Source of the DNA: Diploptera punctata
Lineage: Eukaryota; Arthropoda; Insecta; Blattodea; Blaberidae
NCBI GenBank assembly: GCA_030220185.1
Contig: JASPKZ010010272.1
Coordinates: 5,009,501-5,073,500 of the forward strand
Direction of reading: 5' to 3'
Length of the DNA: 64,000 bases
Below, in pieces: positions 58,080 through 64,000 of this stretch (its first letter is position 1; every line of letters starts with the position of its first letter). The notes under the pieces are model-generated. The model did not search any database. It was given only the letters and a program-made list of their open reading frames with translations, and was not told where the DNA came from. Made by a program: the position numbers and the translations under genes.

Positions 58080-58450
58080 ACTCGGTGAAGAAGGAAATCC
58101 TTCGACATGGCAGATGAGGCAACCCTATCTGTAAGGGAAATAGAGAAACGCTGCTTTACGGTGAAGAGGGATCTTCAAAGGCTATGGAAAGAAAACCTAG
58201 ACAAATTTTTTTCCAGGTCCTCCAGGTTGGGGATTTATGCTGTGGGCTAGATCCTCACATATTAGAAAAATCATACAATGTTAAAAGATGAAACGAATCA
58301 AAGCCAGAAAGAAATAAGTATGAACATGGAAGGAAAGCATGAGGATAGCAATGCAAGCAAGAGGGTTAAGTATTAAAGATGCCCAAGATCGTAGGCTTTG
58401 GAAGTTTGGCATGGAAAGATGGCAGCAGCTTTAAAAAACTCAAAGATGGA
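58080..58450 (+). pseudogene. Non-LTR retrotransposon relic
   Basis: TLSVREIEKRCF..KRDLQRLWKEN, then TWKESMRIAMQARGLSIKDA and QDRRLWKFGMERWQQL, matching the W.E.......RGL...DA.DR..W tail of RTE-like ORFs. (AAT)n/(GAT)n runs follow at 58456-58516. Confidence 0.55.
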
Positions 58451-58569
58451 TAGAATAATAATAATAATGGTGATAATGAAGATGATGATGATGATGATAA
58501 TAATAATAATAATTCATATTTCATGTATGAAATGAATAATAAAAACAGTAATAATAATAATAGTGATCC

Positions 58570-58760
58570 AATACAGGTTTCAGGAGGCCCTTGGGGTAGT
58601 AAGAAGTTAGGCTCCCACTTTTCTAGACAGTCAGCACTTGAAGCCAACCAGGTTGTTAGCCTTGCATGATAGCCACTTTTACCACCAGAACAAGCATCCA
58701 GTGCTTATTTCTGTTATAGGCTAAGTAATAACATACTGCAGCCACTGATTCTCCGGTCTT
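58570..58760. mobile_element. Dispersed SINE-like repeat, copy 3
   Basis: AGGAGGCCCTTGGGGTAG, AGGCTCCCACTTTTCTAGAC, TGCTTATTTCTGTTATAGGCTAAGT in the order of copies 1 and 2; the B-box end is missing. Confidence 0.6.
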
Positions 58761-59040
58761 GGCGTTTTCACGACAATGTTGCCGATATGGATATTCAGTG
58801 GGAGGGTCTGCTTTATGTATGCGGTTAGCAGACATACAGCTGACAACATCTCAGCAATTTCAAATCTTACTAGAACGCTATAGCTGCATCAAGAGCAGTG
58901 ATTGGTTGTGGCAGACATCTACTCACACTACATCCATATCCTTATTGGCATTAAGAGGGTGAATTCTCCCTTTATCCCTCGTATAACCTAAACCTCAGAG
59001 CTGGAGATATGACGGCTCGGGTATAATTATCCCAGACTTA

Positions 59041-59263
59041 GGCTGGTATTCAAGAACCAAGTTTTGACTCTCAGTTCATCCCTCCATGGTTAATTATGTG
59101 GGTCATGCAGAACTTACTCTAACTGGCTCCCTCTATTCAACATCACGTGCAAATAAGATATTTATTTTTAAAAAAATTCCACGAACAATTGAAAAGTTGA
59201 GAACCTCAACTTATGGAAGACTGAGATGGCATGGCCTAGAGAGCTTGGTTCTTGAATACCGGC
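59041..59263. mobile_element. Harbinger-type MITE, intact
   Basis: TTA on both sides (3-bp TSD) and 24-bp terminal repeats GGC(T/C)GGTATTCAAGAACCAAG. Interior 170 bp without ORF. It serves as the empty-site reference for the interrupted copy at 28988-29632. Confidence 0.8.
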
Positions 59264-59269
59264 CTTAAT

Positions 59270-60550
59270 GTCTTGTGATTTATATTTAAAAACTTAAAAA
59301 CCATGTTCATGAAAAAAAAACCTAGAGAAAATAAAATCCTGTAATAAACTTTATGAGTGTTAAAACTTGTGAGTGTGACTGGTGATAATGTAACATGTCA
59401 ACAGACTGTTGCAGCAAATATAGGACATTTTCAGCAATGAATGAGAATTTGACATGTACAAATTCTAGAACTTTTGTATTAAGCATTGCAGTAGTATTGG
59501 GGATACATATGTGCACCTTATGGTAAAATGCAGACTGATTCCTATGAACATCTTGGATTCCCTACACTAGCCTCTGCAGCCAGCAGTCTTGTTATTATGA
59601 TATAGATTTTGCAAGCGAGCCACACAGTCTAGTGCTACAGTAAAATATCAAATGCATTCTACTTATGCAAACAATGCTATAGCATACAATCGACACATGC
59701 ATGAGAAAACCAAAGAATTTAAAATACTGTACTGGTCCATAAAATGTGATTTGGGAAATAATCAAATTCTTCCCCAAAGTTTTTCGTACCTCTGTGCCAT
59801 AGACAATACACGGTATGGGAAATTTGAGATATAAATATTTTATTGTGAAAATATTACTGATGTTAAGGATTGTGATATATAAAAAATGAGAAATTCCACA
59901 AACAGCTATTTTAGAAGTTACTATCAGATCACACATACACAAAAGCAGGAGTGCAAGCTAAAAGGACCCCATTAGATAACTTTTTTCCTAAAGCAATGTA
60001 GACTAACTCAGTTTTCCACATTCAGTGCTACTATTGGGGATTCACTTGAAAATATTTTCTACATAATATTGGACACTGATTTTTGGATCTGCTTAAAAAG
60101 TAAATTATTACTGGTATGGTCTTAACTGCTTCCAAATCAATGTCTGATATTTATTTCTAGAACAATACAATTAATGCTATTTTAGTGTATTTTACATAGA
60201 TTTAAGGATTAAAGCTTTAGAAAATATTACATAATTATAATTGGGGTGATTACTAGCAAAGGGGTGCAAGCAATTTTTGCAAAAATACACTCTTGAAGCA
60301 ATTTTATTTCATGGCCAAGGGATAATCTAAAAAAAAAAAAACAAAGAAGTTTTCAAATAATTTAGAAGCAATGGGATGTATGTGCACTTTTAACCATTTG
60401 CCTCCGAACATTATTATTCAACTGTTTTCAAAAGACTTATGCACTCAGTGTCAACTACATGTTTATCCAAATAATTTTTTTAAATATATTTACAAAATGT
60501 ATTTCATCAATTCCAAAAATTGTCTGTATCACTGTATCTTCACAATGAAG
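59270..60550. other. No feature seen
   Basis: AT-rich; the 115-codon minus-strand frame at 59595-59942 has low-complexity hydrophobic composition and no recognisable motif. Confidence 0.4.
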
Positions 60551-60554
60551 AAAG

Positions 60555-61180
60555 TTGTATATAATAATATTATTTTTATTTAGGAATATTCCACAATACA
60601 GTGTTTCGTCTGAAGCATCTTCTTCCTTCAAACCTCTAGCTTCCATACTTCTCTTCATTCCATTTATCCAATGTTTTCTCTAGGCCTGCCTCTTCCCTTC
60701 TAGCATTAGCTTTCCAATTAAGGATCTTCTTTGGTATTCTATCTTCTTCATTTCAAATGTTTTTCTTCTATTTTTCTAATATGTTTTTTTCAATTTGCAT
60801 AATTTCCCTTATTGTGCTATTTCTGACCTTATCCCTTCATGAAATTCTTGTTGATCACCTCCAAAAATCCATTTCTACTGCTAACAGCTTGTTGGTTTGT
60901 TTTCTACTTATTGCCCAGGTTTTGGACCCATATAATAAAATGCTTTGTAATAGAACTTGAAATATAGTTTTCTTCGTTCTGTATATTATATTTCTATTCC
61001 AAAGCACTGAGTTCAACATACCAATAATTCTTCTTCCATCAGTTATTCTTCTTTCAATTTCTGTAGTTGAATTCTCATTTTTATCTAAAATAGATCCTAA
61101 ATATTTAAAATGTTTAACATTACGCATTCTTCCTGAATTACATTTTAGCTCATCTGTTGTACCCAATAAAAGATATTCTG
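60555..61180 (-). pseudogene. RTE-like reverse-transcriptase C-terminal half
   Basis: Minus strand: VKHFKYLGSILDKNENSTTE, RRIIGMLNSVLWNRNIIYRT, LLYGSKTWAISRKQTNKLLA (61166-60855); after frame changes, WINGMKRSMEARGLKEEDAS. This is the post-palm, thumb and C-terminal order of RTE-like elements. An (ATT)n run at 61207-61254 borders it. Confidence 0.75.
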
Positions 61181-61206
61181 TTTTATTATAATTTACTTCT
61201 AATTCC

Positions 61207-61240
<34 letters not shown>

Positions 61241-61384
61241 ATTATTATTATTATTTTTTTTAAGTGAGTAATTTTTTGATCACTAAAATTTTATTAATAT
61301 GAGTGCATCAGATGTAAATAACAGAGAGGATATAGAAAAACCTAAATGTAATGGTAAATACAGTATAGGTTATGTTTAATATGT

Positions 61385-61440
61385 GTAGGAAATAATACTA
61401 TGAGGTTTCTTTTAATTGTTATGAGTTTTAATTGTTCAGC
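61385..61440 (-). repeat. Solo PLE terminal box
   Basis: TGTAGGAAATAATACTATGAGG followed by TTTCTTTTAATTGTTATGAG; same antisense terminal box as at 10360 and 11170, with no palindrome arm left. Confidence 0.55.
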
Positions 61441-61967
61441 CGTTATTATGTTGTATTAACTTCTGTGCTTGTAAGTTGTTTTTCTACAAAATTTCTAGTA
61501 TTCGTATTCAACTTGTATCACAGTATATTTTATTGGAATATTAATAACATGCTTCTATGATAGTTTATTTTTAGATATTATTTTCAGGCTTTTTACGAGT
61601 TTCTATTGTTGATTTTCTTTACAGAACCTGTGTTGCACTTAGAAATAAAATTGACAATGGTAATAATCCTATAGTAGTAAGAAACAGCAAGATTCAAAAA
61701 TAACTTCGTTTACATAAAACTTAAAAGGTCAGATCTGATAAGGGTGGTGCCAAGAATTTTTTTTTAGAAAATCCTCATACAGTAACAGCAATGTTTTAGT
61801 CTCGAAAAACTGACCCTACGTCAATATTAATCTCCAGTAGGGTTTAGTATCCGAGACAATTATGGACTTAGAATTTTGCAGTACATGATCTTGTTAATAA
61901 TCATTCATCAATGTTTATATGCCATGAGGATGAAGCGTCTAGAAAGATCACAAGATACTGGATCATT

Positions 61968-62588
61968 ATATTTGAAGAGAAAATTTTTCGCCTAGACCGG
62001 GACTTGAACCCGGGACCCTTGGCTTTCCGGGCCAAGTGCTCTACCAACTGAGCTACCAAGGCGAGTTACGATCTAGACGCAAATTTTTCTCTTATGTACG
62101 TTGTAATTCCCTCGCGCCAAATGCTTGAAACCATAGCTCCTACCTTTGCAAATGGCGGCTTCTTAGTTAAGAAGACATTTATTGGGAATTTAACACTACT
62201 TTATAGCCAGTAGGGCTTCTATTGACGATTTTATTACTAATTTAACACTTCTCATTGAAGGATAAATTATATTTGAAGAGAAAAATTTTTTCGCCTAGAC
62301 CTGGACTCGAACCCGGGACCCTTGGCTTTCCGGGCCAAGTGCTCTACCAACTGAGCTACCGAGGCGAGTTACGATCTAGACGCAAATTTTTCTCTTATGT
62401 ACGTTGTAATTCCCTCGCGCCAAATGCTTGAAACCATAGCTCCTATCTTTGCAAATGGCGGCTTCTTAGTTAAGAAGACATTTATTGGGAATTTAACACT
62501 ACTTTATAGCCAGTAGGGCTTCTATTGACGATTTTATTATTAATTTAACACTTCTCATTGAAGGATAAATTATATTTGAAGAGATCAT
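61968..62588 (-). mobile_element. Direct tandem dimer of the tRNA-like unit
   Basis: Two minus-strand units with bodies 61990-62062 and 62293-62365, period about 303 bp. It begins at ATATTTGAAGAG and ends at the same box, i.e. two units plus the terminal repeat. No inverted partner. Confidence 0.88.
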
Positions 62589-62589
62589 G

Positions 62590-63488
62590 CTTACTTAGAT
62601 ATGAGTTACAACTTCCAAAGCCAATTGAACATATTGCATTCAGTGATCATGTGGGGAGAGAGAACAAAAATATCAACATTATAGGTTCATAGAGAAACTT
62701 CGAATAGAGGGAAAACTGAATACAGTGGCATCTAAAAAATTTCGGTCGTTTATGATGAACTACAATGAGCAAGCTACAATGGTAGCGCTGTTTCGTAGTA
62801 ACAGAATATGTAACTAAATAAAACAAATGCAAGGCACACGGCATCGTGCACAGCGTGTTCACTCGGGATTATAGGAAATTAGCCATTTTGTAAATTAAAA
62901 TTTTTAACTGCTATTTTTTCGTTCTATGTAGACGGTACTGTGAAAATTATATATTATCGAAAGTTAAAATCATTACTTGGATTTTATTTGTAAGTAAATT
63001 CAAGCTTGTTTATGTTTTTAATGTGAATCTATTTTCAAAGATAAACCTATTAGAAGTGATAAAATTCTAAGATTAGTTACGCTAGGAAGAGTGATGTTAG
63101 TGTACAGCCATTTCTAATAAACATTTTAAAAATATGATTTTATAATGGATTTCAGATGGCTAAGGTTCTTTAATAAATATTGTATAAAATATGTATGTGA
63201 GAATAAGGGGATAGGTCAATTGTACATATTTATTAAAAGATCTCATAATGCAAGTTTTTAAATTTTAATAAACGAAAATAAATGAATATGTTTTATTTAT
63301 TTCCATTCTTCCCTTCTGTTAAAATTAAACAAAATCTTTAGGTCTGAGAGGCTGGGTATAAATAATTCCACAATTTAAGATTAATTAATACGTTACTTGT
63401 TCCTATAAAAAGTTCAATTTCATGATTATTCACCAGATGGCATTATACAATTATAATTCATAATTTTACCACCAGGCGGTGCTGAATT
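62590..63488. other. No gene seen
   Basis: Unique-looking AT-rich sequence; may include the 5' region of a gene at the right edge. Confidence 0.35.
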
Positions 63489-63737
63489 TCATATTAGTAC
63501 CAGAAAAAATCGAAAAAATTTAGATGTCGATAGTTGTTCTACACTAGTGCCGCTTATGGCATGTAAGCGAAACTTGTCCACTTTCTTCTCTGGTACTCTG
63601 TGTGTGATGGTGACTTTGGATCTATCGAAAGAACAATGAAGAAAAACCACTGTGTTTTCGTCCCAGATGACTGGCTGAATACAGTTGCCCATGCAAGTCG
63701 GAAGTTCACAGTCGTGCAAATTTTGGTTTAAGGACAT
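63489..63737 (-). other. Open frame of unknown nature
   Basis: MSLNQNLHDCELPTCMGNCI, then VIWDENTVVFLHCSFDRSKV..HR, 82 codons. The second half overlaps a roughly 100-bp foldback (AGTACCAGA.AAA... / ..TTCTCTGGTACT, 63495-63600). An exon in the first half is possible, with the foldback read through. No family recognised. Confidence 0.25.
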
Positions 63738-64000
63738 TTTATCCAGGATATGTACAATTCAATGGTTCTGACTAGAAAATGTTAACATTTTGCTGTAAAA
63801 AAACAATTTGAACTGATCTAAGAAAAAAGGCCATCCACTTGGGCATTTTGATCTTATGGCTTTACATCTTGAGCCATTAGCTATAAAACTGCAAAGTATG
63901 AAAACCTTCAACAACTGCTTCAGTTTAGTTCCCCGTTCATCACAACTTGTATTCTTTGCTAAAGCACCAAGGTAATAACAGATACATTATTGCAGCAACG

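Noticed and set aside
58366..58647. Minus-strand Ser/Leu-rich frame
   Set aside because: It is produced by the (AAT)n/(GAT)n microsatellite.
61207..61254. (ATT)n run as a retroelement tail
   Set aside because: It lies at the 5' side of the minus-strand LINE fragment at 60555-61180, not at its 3' end.

Overview
This window reads as nuclear DNA from a large, AT-rich, intron-rich and transposon-saturated insect genome. The evidence is a ZAD zinc-finger first exon (an arthropod-expanded family), mariner, piggyBac and pogo-type transposons, RTE-like non-LTR retrotransposon tails and very many Penelope-like elements (PLEs). Repeat content and style would suit a cockroach, termite or other polyneopteran, but that is inference.

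Host genes. Two minus-strand genes can be supported. (1) The C-terminal part of a protein phosphatase 6 regulatory subunit gene (PPP6R/SAPS family) has seven exons (54605-54705, 51000-51185, 42414-42520, 40501-40782, 32263-32389, 26522-26605, 24184-24343). They splice in one continuous frame of 1047 nt to a TAA at 24184-24186; the N-terminal SAPS exons lie beyond 54705 or outside the window. (2) The first coding exon of a ZAD zinc-finger protein (1653-1784) has its remainder off the left edge. A possible plus-strand exon at 57232-57427 is unassigned.

Everything else is mobile DNA in the PPP6R introns and the intergenic space. 1.8-24 kb: LINE 3' fragments, two MITE/SINE types, and a TTAA-flanked piggyBac (12076-17227) inside a DD41D mariner relic. 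22-23 kb: three successive insertions that each duplicated the same target. 24-28 kb: PLE reverse-transcriptase and GIY-YIG endonuclease pieces. 29-32 kb: mariner relics, one carrying a 1.3-kb DD41D element. 32.4-36.1 kb: a three-level nest (non-LTR in mariner in tRNA-like element). 39-45 kb: nested palindromes. 44.9-48.9 kb: a 4-kb inverted tandem array of 304-bp tRNA-like units. 49.5-50.8 kb: a mariner relic. 52.8-55.3 kb: more palindromes. 55.8-57 kb: a pogo/Tigger relic. 58-64 kb: LINE, SINE and Harbinger-type MITE fragments.

The most interesting system is a set of short palindromic retroelements. Each is made of head-to-head copies of a PLE 3' end. The arms carry a type-I hammerhead ribozyme: CTGANGA core, covarying stem II, GAA, then a self-complementary 6-8 nt stem III and a cleavage-site H. 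Several are flanked by clean 10-16 bp target-site duplications (TSDs). A second class uses the same palindromic and tandem organisation and the same TSD sizes. Its units carry one of many different tRNA-like bodies enclosed by an AAGAGAAAAATT / AATTTTTCTCTT inverted repeat. Hammerheads in PLEs are established knowledge; the palindromic insertion units, the tRNA-like class and the 4-kb inverted array inserted as one unit are what deserve a second look.
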